In this document: positions 25,287-34,641 of the stretch, piece by piece | How the letters are laid out: the number at the start of each line of letters is the position of its first letter | Position numbering within the stretch: position 1 is the stretch's first letter | Origin: Balneolaceae bacterium | GTDB taxonomy: Bacteria > Bacteroidota > Rhodothermia > Balneolales > Balneolaceae | DNA length: 64,000 bases | Direction of reading: 5' to 3' | Assembly: GCA_009711805.1 (NCBI GenBank) | Contig: VEMX01000017.1 | Span: 1 to 64,000 of the forward strand | Notes under the pieces: model-generated | Told to the model about the DNA's origin: nothing | What the model saw: only the letters and a program-made list of their open reading frames with translations | Database searches by the model: none | Made by a program: the position numbers and the translations under genes

Positions 25287-28010
25287 TTATTTTTCTTCAA
25301 GAATCTCAGGACGTTTTAAATAGGGGATACCACTCTTTATCCACTTGGGGGCTTCCTTGCCCTTTAGGAAATGCTCATGCCACTGAAAAGCCCGGTTGGC
25401 ATAATCGATCATATTCTCCTTTTGTCGTAATCCATGGTTTTCGCCTTCATAAACCAGCATTACATATGGTTTCTCCATCCGGCGCATGGTGTTGTATAGT
25501 TCTACCCCCTGGTTAAAATCTACGGCTCCGTCATCAGTGCCAAATTCAACCAATAGCGGTGTGGTGTTGTTCTCCATATTGAAGATGGGCGAGTTCTCAA
25601 TAAAATTATTCCAGTCTTCCCAATAAGGATCGGGAAAGCGCCCCTGACTTACTTCAAATATCTGGGCATCAGGAGTGCCCGAGTTCCAATACACCGAGTT
25701 ATACATACTCACCATATTGGTTAATGGAGCGCCTGCAACTGCTGAGTTAAAGATGTCGGTCTGTGTTATGATAAATGCCGTTTGGTAGGCTCCCCAGGAA
25801 TGTCCGGTAAGCCCAATCTTATCTTCATCAATCATCCCTGTTTTCAATACTTCTTTAACAGCAGGAACCACGCTTTGAACAGCCGAAATGCCGGGATCTC
25901 TGAGCTCATAGTTAATATCAGGTTCAAAAACGAAATAACCTTCGGATGAATATCGCCTCATGTTATAAGGACTGGTTCGGGTAGGTACACTATAATTGTG
26001 CATATTCTGTGAACGCAGCTCATAGATATAGGTAATCATGGGGTACTTTTTTCCTTCCTCGTAGTTGGCAGGATACAAAAGGCGGCCCTGAAGCTGATCA
26101 CCCCGTTCATTAATAAAAGTAATAAGCTCATCATCTGCCCAGTAATACTCCTCCTGTTGGGGATTGGTATTCGTTAAAGGCTGAGGGGTTTCAAAATCCG
26201 ATCCCGCATGATAATAGTTATGCGATTCGGTTGCGCTCTCCATCATGAATACAAATTCGTCTTCCGATTCTGCCTTATCGAGGCGCGAGATCATCTTTGA
26301 ATCATAAAGCAGTTCTTTTAAACCGTCTTTGCGGTCGAAGCGAGCATAGCCCCGGTCTTTGGTATAATATCCATATTTACTAAAGTAGATGGGGGCCTTC
26401 TTGGCGATAAAATCTTCTTCGTAGTCAAGTCTTGTCTGGCGGTATTGTATTTGAGCGTCTGAAGCATTGGTCAGGTTTTCGAATTTATCACCATCTGCCC
26501 AAACGCGGTACACATCATACTCGTCATAGATCAGTACCCATTTATCTCCCTCAACCCACTGACTGCTTCCAAATGGGCGAAAGTTCTCACGCCCAAAGAT
26601 GCTTTTATAATTTTCGAAACGGGTATCAATACTCTGGGTGATGTTGGTGTGCCGCTCATCTTTAATGTGATAGGTCCACCAGTCGGTATCTTTAAAATAA
26701 AGCAGGTATTTACCATCCGGGCTGGCAGAAACACTTTCATGGCGTTTCAATACATTGGTTTTTTCTCCGGTAGATACATCTACAACATAAATATCATTCC
26801 ACTGCTCCCGGAATGCGGGTTCGTAGGGATGAGGGTCGTAGCCGATGGCGTGTTTTTGATCACCGGTAAGCCTGACGTTTTCAATTTGTTCATCCTCTAA
26901 TTGCACAAAAGCATTATCGTCAAGATGCCATACCGAAAGAAAGTTATCTCGTTCATTTCGGCTTTTTCTTACTTTTTGCTGAGGTTGAATTTCAGCATCT
27001 TTCCAGTGCCACACTTCTACATTGGTGGGGTCAAGTCCTTCATTAAGTTTGGCAATAGCCGAGCTGTCTTTGGGTTCATCCTTTTTCTTGAGTTCCCAAT
27101 ATTTTATACCAAAAAACAGTCGTTCCGCATCTTCCGACCACCTTAATCCTGCATAATCTACTATCCGGTAGTTCTCCGGAAAGTTGTTGATATCGGCCTG
27201 ATCAAAAACAGAAAAGGAAGAAGGCTCATTGATATCAGGATAGGCATATACTCGGTTGGTTTCGTCTTCGTGCAAGGTATCCGAATGGGTTTTCATGAAA
27301 GCAAGTGCATTGTCTTCCTCATGCCAGCTCAGGCTTTTATAGCTTTCAGTATCACTATCTAAAACGGCAATGCTGTTGTTGTCCAGATTTATAAGTTGTA
27401 CTCCATTTCCAAGTTTTTCAGAAGCATCAATGGTAACAGCCAAGTGGGTGCCGGCATCATTAAAACTATAACTGGCCACATTACCGATAAGCTGGTTGGT
27501 CCCGAATTTCAAATTTCGAAGAATGATATCTGCCCCATCGGTTTTTACTTCTTTAGCCTTGTACTTTTTCATCAGCAGGTGGCTTCCGGTTTCAGAAAAC
27601 TCAAATTGCTGGATAGATTTAAAAGTATCTACTTCAGCAGTATTTAGGTTTAGCAGGCCAAGATCGTAGTGTACAGGTTTTTTCTTTTCTTTAAGTTTTT
27701 CCTCTTCATCTTCGGAAATGCCAATCCGGAAGGCGAACCATTTATTATCATTGGAAAAAAGTGGCAGTGAGCCGTACATAAATTTATGCTCATCATCTGT
27801 GTGCACCCCGGTAAGCATCAGCCAGCCGTCATCTTCAACCAGGGATACCTGGTAGGCAAACCAGTTGGCATCATCAGAAAATGCAGTTGAGTATATATTT
27901 TGCCATTGGGCATAGTCGGCGGGCTTCAGATCTTTTTTTTGGGCTTGAACCGAGGCCGAGCAAAAGAGAATAAATGCAAATACCCCGAAACTGAGAAAGC
28001 GATAGTTCAT
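25287..28010 (-). CDS. Secreted S9 family prolyl oligopeptidase-like peptidase
   Basis: 907 residues with a signal peptide ending in SVQAQ. The N-terminal part is a WD-like beta-propeller; the C-terminal alpha/beta hydrolase domain has the nucleophile motif GLTGHSWGAYQTA (Ser), the acid in FGTDDGAVDFNQ and the histidine in GENHGLRQ. The 'S-W-G-A' elbow is the S9 serine environment, so it is expected to cut peptides N-terminal of the hydrolase domain's access channel; specificity unknown. Ends at a strong terminator. Confidence 0.88.
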   Translation of the reverse strand: MNYRFLSFGVFAFILFCSASVQAQKKDLKPADYAQWQNIYSTAFSDDANWFAYQVSLVEDDGWLMLTGVHTDDEHKFMYGSLPLFSNDNKWFAFRIGISEDEEEKLKEKKKPVHYDLGLLNLNTAEVDTFKSIQQFEFSETGSHLLMKKYKAKEVKTDGADIILRNLKFGTNQLIGNVASYSFNDAGTHLAVTIDASEKLGNGVQLINLDNNSIAVLDSDTESYKSLSWHEEDNALAFMKTHSDTLHEDETNRVYAYPDINEPSSFSVFDQADINNFPENYRIVDYAGLRWSEDAERLFFGIKYWELKKKDEPKDSSAIAKLNEGLDPTNVEVWHWKDAEIQPQQKVRKSRNERDNFLSVWHLDDNAFVQLEDEQIENVRLTGDQKHAIGYDPHPYEPAFREQWNDIYVVDVSTGEKTNVLKRHESVSASPDGKYLLYFKDTDWWTYHIKDERHTNITQSIDTRFENYKSIFGRENFRPFGSSQWVEGDKWVLIYDEYDVYRVWADGDKFENLTNASDAQIQYRQTRLDYEEDFIAKKAPIYFSKYGYYTKDRGYARFDRKDGLKELLYDSKMISRLDKAESEDEFVFMMESATESHNYYHAGSDFETPQPLTNTNPQQEEYYWADDELITFINERGDQLQGRLLYPANYEEGKKYPMITYIYELRSQNMHNYSVPTRTSPYNMRRYSSEGYFVFEPDINYELRDPGISAVQSVVPAVKEVLKTGMIDEDKIGLTGHSWGAYQTAFIITQTDIFNSAVAGAPLTNMVSMYNSVYWNSGTPDAQIFEVSQGRFPDPYWEDWNNFIENSPIFNMENNTTPLLVEFGTDDGAVDFNQGVELYNTMRRMEKPYVMLVYEGENHGLRQKENMIDYANRAFQWHEHFLKGKEAPKWIKSGIPYLKRPEILEEK

Positions 28011-28112
28011 TTTATATAGTATTAATTTAAGTGAAGTTATCTACAGTACTATTTTTAATGCAAAAATGCACATTCAAAAGACTGATTAAAGAGAATAAAA
28101 ATATGGAACAGC

Positions 28113-28928
28113 TTATGGAGCGCTTACCAAAATAATATTCTGCGCTATCAGGCCTTTATCATTTTCTGTTATATCAAATTCGAAGATAAGTTCTCTGCTG
28201 GGCAAATACTGGGCATCAAAGTCATCTTCGAACTGGGAAATGTGGGCGAATACGGTTTTATAGGGAGAGTCTTCATCCCTGGAATCTGTAATCCAGAGGC
28301 TGTTATTCTTATTCGTCAGAAACCGCAAAAACCCATAACCTTCATCATGGGTAAAGTCATAGCAAACACCCCGGACTCTGGATCCTGTTTTGCCCCAGTC
28401 ATAGGGAGACTCTATAGGCAGAAGCTTGGGAATAAGATATCCTGAAGCAAAGGAGTCGACAGATTTTTTTAAATTGCCAGATACATTATCGAAACCTACC
28501 AGTTCTATACGGCAACCTTTGTTCTGGATGGCATTAACAACGCTGGAATAACTGCCGTTGCTGGTTAGCAGTACAATTTTGTCGAGGTGATCGGCTTGCA
28601 CCAGCATATCTACCGCCATGTCCATATCGATGGTAGATTTGGTTATTTTTTTACCTGTTTCGTGGTTGATGTAAGTCTGAACAGGTTTTTCAGTTACTTT
28701 ATATTCGTAATCGCGGAGAACCTCGCAAAAGCGTTGTGTTCTGTGTCGGTACTCGGGGTCTTCTTCAAGGCGCTTGGCATCGTAGCAGAGGTATACATTG
28801 AGCCTTGCAGCGGCTCCCCCTCCCCTACAAGCAAATCGTCTCAAAATATCGTAACGAAGTCCGAAGCCCCCATTCATGGTTACATTTACGGCGTCAACAT
28901 ATACGCCAGTGCGTTTTATGGAATTCAT
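28113..28928 (-). CDS. NYN domain protein with cold-shock-like C-terminus
   Basis: 271 residues. Residues 1-170 are a LabA/NYN (PIN-like) domain: GVYVDAVNVTMNG with the first acidic residue, TIDMDMAVDML, and LLTSNGSYSSVVNAIQNKGC. The C-terminal 80 residues read as a beta-barrel of cold-shock type, with GVCYDFTHDEGYGFLRF, then VFAHISQF and DKGLIAQNI, matching the usual 'GyGFI ... vFvH ... kG..A.nv' pattern. That suggests a nuclease-like domain joined to an RNA-binding module. Acidic positions suggest activity, but this is inference. Confidence 0.78.
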   Translation of the reverse strand: MNSIKRTGVYVDAVNVTMNGGFGLRYDILRRFACRGGGAAARLNVYLCYDAKRLEEDPEYRHRTQRFCEVLRDYEYKVTEKPVQTYINHETGKKITKSTIDMDMAVDMLVQADHLDKIVLLTSNGSYSSVVNAIQNKGCRIELVGFDNVSGNLKKSVDSFASGYLIPKLLPIESPYDWGKTGSRVRGVCYDFTHDEGYGFLRFLTNKNNSLWITDSRDEDSPYKTVFAHISQFEDDFDAQYLPSRELIFEFDITENDKGLIAQNIILVSAP

Positions 28929-29031
28929 AATAATTTCAGGAAGTGATTAATAATAAAGATGTTTAATAAGTGTAATGCCTGCTATGCTTGTGTCATCTTT
29001 AATTAATACAATATTTTAGGTGAGAGTCAAA

Positions 29032-30498
29032 TTACTTTGCTTTATTTATTGAATAGAATGACAAGGCCAAAACAAGCCCAAGGGTTACAACAAACAGGAA
29101 TACAGAAGCTAATATCCCGGGCATAAGGATGGCATTAACCAATAGGGGTTTTAACCAAACAGCAGTCGCACAGCAGACGATAATTCCCAAACCTTCCCAT
29201 ATGTTGTAAGGTACCGCATATGCTTTGGTAGAATAGTAAAAGATAAGCAGAGCCATACTGCTATAGCTTATCAGCGTAGCGGTAGCAGCTCCCATCATCC
29301 CCCATAACGGAACAAGTATAATATTACAGATGATGGTAATACCGGCTCCAAAAAGAGTAATACGGGCCAGGCTTTGCGTATTCTCCGAAATAAAAATTCC
29401 AGCAGAAAAATTGATATACCACCCCTGGAACCAGTAAGCTATAAGCAGCAGAGGAACTACTTTTAGGCCCAGCCAGTATTCTTGTCCAACCAGATAAAAG
29501 TCAAGAAAAGGAATTTTGACAGACACAATTTGTTCAGCAAAAAGGGCCACTCCCAAAAACACCGCGGCAGCGGCCACATTAAAAGCACTAAATGTTTGAG
29601 CAAAAGTAACCGGAGCCGATTCTTCATCCGATTCACGCATAAAAAAAGGCTGCCAGGCCATTCGAAACATCTGCACAATAAGGAGCATGAAAACAGCCAG
29701 TTTATAGCAGGCTCCGTAAATACCAACTACATCATCGGGAGTGTACTCAGCACCATAGAGTGATGCTACAGTGCCTGGGTCCATTCCCTTCAGGAAAAAA
29801 CGGTCCACAAGTTCATTGATAGCATGACCAAAACCGGCAGGTATAAAAGGCAGTCCAAAATAAAGGGCTTTTTTGAGGAGGTCTTTATCCCAGCTGCCTT
29901 TAAATAAAGGCAAGGTGAATAATGCGGTGGCTATGGCTGTCAGAAATGAGGCAACCAGGTTGCTGATAAAGACGGCTTCGATTCCATAATCTAATCCCAG
30001 GATGAGATAAAAATTCAATCCAAGATTAACAATAACATTGGCTGTTTTGAGGACGGCAAAGGTTTTGGGGCGTCGTACTATTCTTAATTCAGCAAAAGGA
30101 ACTACGGCAATAGTGTCAAAAAATAGAATACCCAGCATCATCCAGAGAATAGGATCTCCGCTTGGAAGGCCAATTCGCGGTGCTATCAGGGGTTGAAGCA
30201 GCCATATCAGAACAACAAAAAGCAGGGAGGTGCCCAGCAGAAATAACTGCAGGGTTTTAAAAATGTCTTCAGCCTTATCGCGGTCTTTGCCATAGCGGAT
30301 GTAAGTTGATTCCATCCCCATGGTAAAAAGGACATTGAAAAGGGCAATGGCGGCAAATACCAGGGTGACGATCCCATACTGGTTTTCAGCAAACACCCCG
30401 GTATGCAGAGGAACCAACAGGTACCCAATAAAGCGGGCAAATACGCTGCTGATGCCATAGATTAGTGTATCAGAAAAAAGTTCTTTGAGTTTCTTCAA
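29032..30498 (-). CDS. Polysaccharide flippase (Wzx/MATE-like)
   Basis: 488 residues, about 14 predicted membrane segments. Typical opening DTLIYGISSVFARFIGYLLVPL and the central GLPFIPAGFGHAINELVDRFFL match oligosaccharide flippases of the polysaccharide biosynthesis family. It should move lipid-linked sugars across the inner membrane. It overlaps aroQ by four bases and is the last gene of HIT-aroQ-flippase; no glycosyltransferase cluster is near. Confidence 0.85.
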   Translation of the reverse strand: MKKLKELFSDTLIYGISSVFARFIGYLLVPLHTGVFAENQYGIVTLVFAAIALFNVLFTMGMESTYIRYGKDRDKAEDIFKTLQLFLLGTSLLFVVLIWLLQPLIAPRIGLPSGDPILWMMLGILFFDTIAVVPFAELRIVRRPKTFAVLKTANVIVNLGLNFYLILGLDYGIEAVFISNLVASFLTAIATALFTLPLFKGSWDKDLLKKALYFGLPFIPAGFGHAINELVDRFFLKGMDPGTVASLYGAEYTPDDVVGIYGACYKLAVFMLLIVQMFRMAWQPFFMRESDEESAPVTFAQTFSAFNVAAAAVFLGVALFAEQIVSVKIPFLDFYLVGQEYWLGLKVVPLLLIAYWFQGWYINFSAGIFISENTQSLARITLFGAGITIICNIILVPLWGMMGAATATLISYSSMALLIFYYSTKAYAVPYNIWEGLGIIVCCATAVWLKPLLVNAILMPGILASVFLFVVTLGLVLALSFYSINKAK

Positions 30499-30932
30499 TC
30501 CCTGGGGTTTGTTAAATGTTCAATGGCTTGTACGCCGAGGATGTAGCTGTGCTTTCCAAAACCAGTAATAATACCATCCATTACCCGGCCGGTTATAGAT
30601 TGTTCTCTGAATTCCTCGCGAGCGTGTATATTCGATATATGAACTTCAACCTTAGGAAGAGACACAGGTTCCAGCGCATCCCGGATGGCTACGGAGGTAT
30701 GCGTGTAGCCGCCCAGGTTAGTAACAACCGCTTCGGTTCCATCCTGCATAGCTTGCTGAATCCGGTTTATTAACTCCCCTTCCACATTACTTTGATAAAA
30801 CTCAAAAGTGTGATCCGGGCAGGTGTTTTCAATGAAAGCCTGTAAATCAGAAAGAGTATACTCGCCGTATGTTCCCTGGTCGCGCTTACCCAAAAGGTTT
30901 AAATTAGGTCCGTTTATAATAAGGATGTTCAT
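30495..30932 (-). CDS. aroQ: Type II 3-dehydroquinate dehydratase
   Basis: 145 residues; third step of the shikimate pathway. The N-terminal INGPNLNLLGKRDQGTYG, NLGGYTHTSVAIRDAL and VEVHISNIHAREEFR motifs are all intact, including the catalytic tyrosine and histidine. The dodecameric type II enzyme; standard length. Four-base overlaps on both sides indicate translational coupling. The chorismate synthase gene is about 17 kb away at 47025. Confidence 0.96.
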   Translation of the reverse strand: MNILIINGPNLNLLGKRDQGTYGEYTLSDLQAFIENTCPDHTFEFYQSNVEGELINRIQQAMQDGTEAVVTNLGGYTHTSVAIRDALEPVSLPKVEVHISNIHAREEFREQSITGRVMDGIITGFGKHSYILGVQAIEHLTNPRD

Positions 30933-31327
30933 AACCTGACCTCCTCTCGAATACGCCGGGCCAGTTCCTTCATTTGGTTTTCATCAAGATCTGTTTTTTT
31001 ACCAAGACTAAAATTCTGGCTGGGTTTGTAAATGGGAATAAGGTGAATATGTGCATGAGGAACTTCCATCCCCTCTACAATAAGCCCGGTTCTGATAGGC
31101 TGTAAAGCCCGATCAATACCACAAGCTACTTTTTGGGCAAAAAGAGTAAGCCCGGAAAGCTCGTCAGGCTCAAGGTTGAACAGGTAATCGGTTTCCTTTT
31201 TGGGGATGACCAATGTATGTCCCTTTGCTGCCGGGTTGATATCGAGAAAGGCGTAACAGGCATCATCCTCTGCAATCTTGTAACTTGGAATGTTTCCGTC
31301 AATAATCTTGGTAAAAATACTCGCCAT
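30929..31327 (-). CDS. HIT family nucleotide hydrolase
   Basis: 132 residues of the HIT (histidine triad) fold. The opening SIFTKIIDGNIPSYKIAEDD and the triad PHAHIHLIP (His-x-His-x-His) are clear. Cleaves phosphoramidate or phosphate bonds of purine nucleotides. First gene of the HIT-aroQ-flippase unit. Confidence 0.92.
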   Translation of the reverse strand: MASIFTKIIDGNIPSYKIAEDDACYAFLDINPAAKGHTLVIPKKETDYLFNLEPDELSGLTLFAQKVACGIDRALQPIRTGLIVEGMEVPHAHIHLIPIYKPSQNFSLGKKTDLDENQMKELARRIREEVRL

Positions 31328-31386
31328 AACTATGAATAAAAGGTGGTAATTTCATTAAAGATACTATCTCAAAAACAGAAATCCTC

Positions 31387-31881
31387 ATGTCGTGCACAGT
31401 CCAGGTTAAAGTTCTGCTTCTTTTTGGGGGGATGATGATCTTCGTTTCCCAAAAAGCACAAGCCCAAACCCAAAACATTATAGGTACCGTAAGTCAGGAA
31501 GAGTTACTTTCCCGCGAACGAATCTATGACATTTATGCCCAGCGGTACAAACCAGAAAAGGAAGCACTGGATTTTCTCAAATCCTATACCGATACGGTAA
31601 AGGTGAAAGTTTTTTTTGGAAATTGGTGCCGGGAAAGCAAAAAATATGTACCGAGATTAATCAAAATTTTTCAATTACTTAGGAATGATTATTTTGAGAT
31701 AGAGTACATAGGAGTGGGGGAACAAAAAAAACTTCCAAAAGAGTTTTTAAAAAAGTTTCATATCAAATATATTCCAACTGTTTTGGTCTTGGAAGGCAGT
31801 GATGAATTAGGACGCATTAAAGAAATTTCGCAATACCGCATTGAAACTGAGTTGGTTCGGATCCTCAAAAAGGTACAATAG
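31387..31881 (+). CDS. Secreted thioredoxin-fold protein
   Basis: 164 residues with a signal peptide ending in AQAQ. The fold is recognisable from VKVFFGNWCRESKKYVPRL and the cis-Pro-like YIPTVLVLEG. The active site is WCRES, with only one cysteine, so a classic dithiol mechanism is not available; a chaperone, reductase or structural role is possible. Starts at ATG 31387, divergent from the HIT gene with a 59-bp gap. Confidence 0.75.
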   Translation: MSCTVQVKVLLLFGGMMIFVSQKAQAQTQNIIGTVSQEELLSRERIYDIYAQRYKPEKEALDFLKSYTDTVKVKVFFGNWCRESKKYVPRLIKIFQLLRNDYFEIEYIGVGEQKKLPKEFLKKFHIKYIPTVLVLEGSDELGRIKEISQYRIETELVRILKKVQ

Positions 31882-31928
31882 TGAGAATGCGATCAAAAAT
31901 AGATGATCTAAAAAAAATAGATTTTTGA

Positions 31929-31960
31929 TTGTAAAGTGATTCTCAAATCCCTTATCTTTG
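31929..31960 (+). promoter_or_regulatory. Bacteroidota-type promoter for tRNA-Lys
   Basis: TTG at 31929-31931 and TATCTTTG at 31953-31960 (matching TAnnTTTG), 21 bases apart, ending 12 bp before the tRNA. The same 21-bp spacing is seen upstream of ftsB. Confidence 0.6.
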
Positions 31961-31972
31961 TGATCTGTTTTT

Positions 31973-32045
31973 GAACCGGTAGCTCAGTTGGTAGAGCAAC
32001 TGCCTTTTAAGCCGTGGGTCGAGGGTTCGAGTCCCTCCCGGTTCA
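31973..32045 (+). tRNA. tRNA-Lys (anticodon TTT)
   Basis: 73-nt cloverleaf. Acceptor GAACCGG pairs with CCGGTTC, anticodon loop CTTTTAA gives TTT, T loop GGTTCGAGTCC. The 3' CCA is not encoded. Confidence 0.97.
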
Positions 32046-32089
32046 CAACTTTTTTCAAACATTTTTTATAATGACTCTCTCTTGACCAG

Positions 32090-32123
32090 CCCCATACGAT
32101 TGACCTCGGATGGGGTTTTTTTT
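32090..32123 (+). terminator. Terminator after tRNA-Lys
   Basis: CCCCAT / ATGGGG plus an inner CGA/TCG pair, followed by eight T. It follows tRNA-Lys by 44 bp and faces the convergent PLD gene. Confidence 0.8.
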
Positions 32124-32258
32124 GACCTACCCCACCTCTTTTCTCATCGTCCGTTTTGTTTAAATACTTAAGGTTCTTTTACTAAAATTTCACATCATTT
32201 TTCATGTTTACTATAGGCGTTTCCGCTCTCACAATTACACTCAGAAAGAAGAGATTCA

Positions 32259-34190
32259 TTAAAGAATAATTATGGGTCGTAGTTTTTGAAGTGTCTTCGG
32301 CCCAATACCTTTAACATTTGTTATTTCCTGGACTGTTTTAAAACTTCCGTTCTCAGTGCGATATTCAATAATGCGTTTAGCATAGGCCGGACCAATTCCC
32401 GGAAGAAGTTGTAATGTTGCAGCATCAGCGGTGTTAATATTGATGGGAAATACCAGGTTGACAGCTCCTCCACCCTCTAACTCCTTAGTACGCAATACCC
32501 GAAGGCCTATTTTTGGGGGGAATTTCCAAAAACCAGCTTTTTTGAGTTTTGCATTAGATTCATACGCTTTAAAAGTGCGGATAGAATCTGGTTGCTGTCG
32601 GCCAAAGCCTGAATAACGGGCATATCCTTGTTCGAGCAACAGCTTATTCAAACTTCGGACAGTTCCGTTATCATCAAAGTGTATATAGCCATAAAAACTA
32701 TTGTAATAGCTTCCGGGCATTTCATCGTTAATACCAGAAATACGCACTTTCCGCCCTTCCAGTACATTTCGGACATACTCTGCAGCCGCCACCGAATAAA
32801 AATCAGCTGAATCAGCACCGGCATAGACGGATGGCACCTCAAGCCCAAGCAGCCGGATGCCATACCCAAAACCGGGCAGCAGTTCGATACTAAAATGGGA
32901 TCCATCACGAATGGAGTATATATCATACCACTTGCCGGTGTTTATGGGAGGGGCTGGAGGATAGGTTTCTTTCTTGGCGCGGCTCATGGTTCCCATAAAA
33001 TCCTGGTAGAACTGATTGGCTATTGTATCCGAATATATAATTAGCAGGTTTTCATCATTATTGAATTCTGCATTCCTGGAAAAATTATATGAACCGGAGA
33101 TCACCACTCCCACATCGTTGGAGTCGGGATGGGCAGCATCAAGAACAATGGTTTTATGGTGGAGTTTACGCAATTCGTTGGAGGGGAGAATCATTCTGCT
33201 TCCTGAGCGAGCTTCCTCGGATCCCCATATTTGTTCTGCTTTTTTATATCTGCTATAGAAAGTGTAGTCGATAACACCATTCAATTTGATATTACCTGTA
33301 GCCGACCGATTCCACATTTTCTGGCTGAGGGGAATATCCGGAGTAATGGCAAAAGCCTGGAAGTTGATGTCGTGCTGTGCCTCTTCTCCAACGACCTCCA
33401 CCAGGCGTTTACTGATGGATGGTTTACTCCTTTCGCGGTTTACCGGTGCAAAGTAAAGCTCAACTTTTGTTCCACCTACATCAAAAATGTGTTGGCTTAC
33501 ATCTTTTTTGTCTTTATGGAACCGGGCCTGTAAGGGATTGGGTTCTTCGGTTGCACTCCCCCACATTTGATTGAATTCCTGCCGGTAGGCCCGGGTAACT
33601 TCGGTATCCTTTATAACAATGGTGTGGTTGGTGTTGTAGGCACCGGTGTATGTGAGGTTGGTGGAACCTGTCCACACATAGTCGTCATCAGGTGCAGGGC
33701 TTAGGGCATCGATTACAGCAAATTTGTTGTGCATGTCGGCTCCGTCATTCACCAGGTCATAATCGGCGATGGTTCCATCTGCCCGGTATACATCCCCGTC
33801 ATCATCTATAGAAAGAATGCCTGCTTTGCTGAGCATGGTCCACATAGCTTCATCGATGGGCCCGGCATCGGTGCGATTGTGGCTGTCGGTCACAATACGG
33901 ATACGTACTCCTCGTTTTTTGGCTCGAATGAGGGCCCGGGCAAGCCGGGGGTGTTCCAGATCATAAATACACAAATCCACACTTGAGTTGGCATTATCAA
34001 TACGATCGGTTAGAGATTTGAACAGATCGTAGCTGTGGTTGCTCGTGTTGCCGGAAATTGCAACGGTAGTATCGGCGGGCATATTGAAGTAGACAGTGAT
34101 CCATTCATGCTGAGGTTGAGCGAATAATGTCTCTGGCAGGTATAAAATCAGCAGTAAAGCACTTATAAAGAACTTCAATACAAAACTCAT
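32259..34190 (-). CDS. Secreted PLD + nuclease-like + HhH fusion protein
   Basis: 643 residues with signal peptide (cleaves after LFAQ). Two phospholipase D HKD motifs: HNKFAVID in the first half and HHKTIVLD in the second, both complete, with a GSYNFS follow-up. A staphylococcal-nuclease-like region comes next (GYGIRLLGLEVPS...GARYSGF), in which the usual acidic and arginine catalytic residues look substituted. The C-terminus is a ComEA-type double helix-hairpin-helix: NINTADAATLQLLPGIGPAYAKRI and VKGIGPKTLQKL, DNA-binding. Likely a periplasmic or secreted nuclease. Confidence 0.85.
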   Translation of the reverse strand: MSFVLKFFISALLLILYLPETLFAQPQHEWITVYFNMPADTTVAISGNTSNHSYDLFKSLTDRIDNANSSVDLCIYDLEHPRLARALIRAKKRGVRIRIVTDSHNRTDAGPIDEAMWTMLSKAGILSIDDDGDVYRADGTIADYDLVNDGADMHNKFAVIDALSPAPDDDYVWTGSTNLTYTGAYNTNHTIVIKDTEVTRAYRQEFNQMWGSATEEPNPLQARFHKDKKDVSQHIFDVGGTKVELYFAPVNRERSKPSISKRLVEVVGEEAQHDINFQAFAITPDIPLSQKMWNRSATGNIKLNGVIDYTFYSRYKKAEQIWGSEEARSGSRMILPSNELRKLHHKTIVLDAAHPDSNDVGVVISGSYNFSRNAEFNNDENLLIIYSDTIANQFYQDFMGTMSRAKKETYPPAPPINTGKWYDIYSIRDGSHFSIELLPGFGYGIRLLGLEVPSVYAGADSADFYSVAAAEYVRNVLEGRKVRISGINDEMPGSYYNSFYGYIHFDDNGTVRSLNKLLLEQGYARYSGFGRQQPDSIRTFKAYESNAKLKKAGFWKFPPKIGLRVLRTKELEGGGAVNLVFPININTADAATLQLLPGIGPAYAKRIIEYRTENGSFKTVQEITNVKGIGPKTLQKLRPIIIL

Positions 34191-34205
34191 GGAACGAACC
34201 TTTAA

Positions 34206-34237
34206 TTGTTATTAATAAGCAAATTAATGTATTTTTG
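34206..34237 (+). promoter_or_regulatory. Bacteroidota-type promoter for ftsB-like gene
   Basis: TTG at 34206-34208, 21-bp spacer, TATTTTTG at 34230-34237 (TAnnTTTG). The gene ATG is at 34273. Confidence 0.5.
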
Positions 34238-34272
34238 GCTCAAGCAAAGAAAAAATCTACAGTGCAAAAATC

Positions 34273-34578
34273 ATGAATCTACAGCTCATAAATCCTCTGC
34301 GTTGGAAAAAATCTTTTCTATTCTTTTTGTTAGCGGCCTTTGTAGTTGTATGGTTTACTTTTATTGATACCTATAGCCTTAAAATGCGTTGGGATCTTTA
34401 TTCCCAAAAACAAGATTTAGAAGAGCGCACCATGGAGCTGAAGGAGAAATCGCAAGAATTACAGACAAAAATTGAAGACCTTAATGAAGACCCGGCCCTT
34501 CTTGAAAAAATAGCACGTGAAGAATATGGCATGAGGAAGCCAGGGGAGACAGTATATAAGATTAAACGCGAGGATTAG
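34273..34578 (+). CDS. Septum formation initiator (FtsB/DivIC family)
   Basis: 101 residues: a short cytoplasmic segment, one membrane helix (FLFFLLAAFVVVWFTFI), and a periplasmic coiled coil (about 45-80) ending in LLEKIAREEYGMRKPGE, the family signature. Divisome subunit that bridges FtsL and FtsQ. Followed at 63 bp by the ROK kinase. Confidence 0.9.
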   Translation: MNLQLINPLRWKKSFLFFLLAAFVVVWFTFIDTYSLKMRWDLYSQKQDLEERTMELKEKSQELQTKIEDLNEDPALLEKIAREEYGMRKPGETVYKIKRED

Positions 34579-34641
34579 CTCTTTACCGGGCTAACAGCGA
34601 CTGGGTGCAAGCCTGTAATCGATAATATTTAGGCAAGTTTA

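Noticed and set aside
31973-32045. Possible integration site at tRNA-Lys
   Set aside because: No integrase gene, no direct repeat of the tRNA 3' end nearby, and flanking genes are ordinary.
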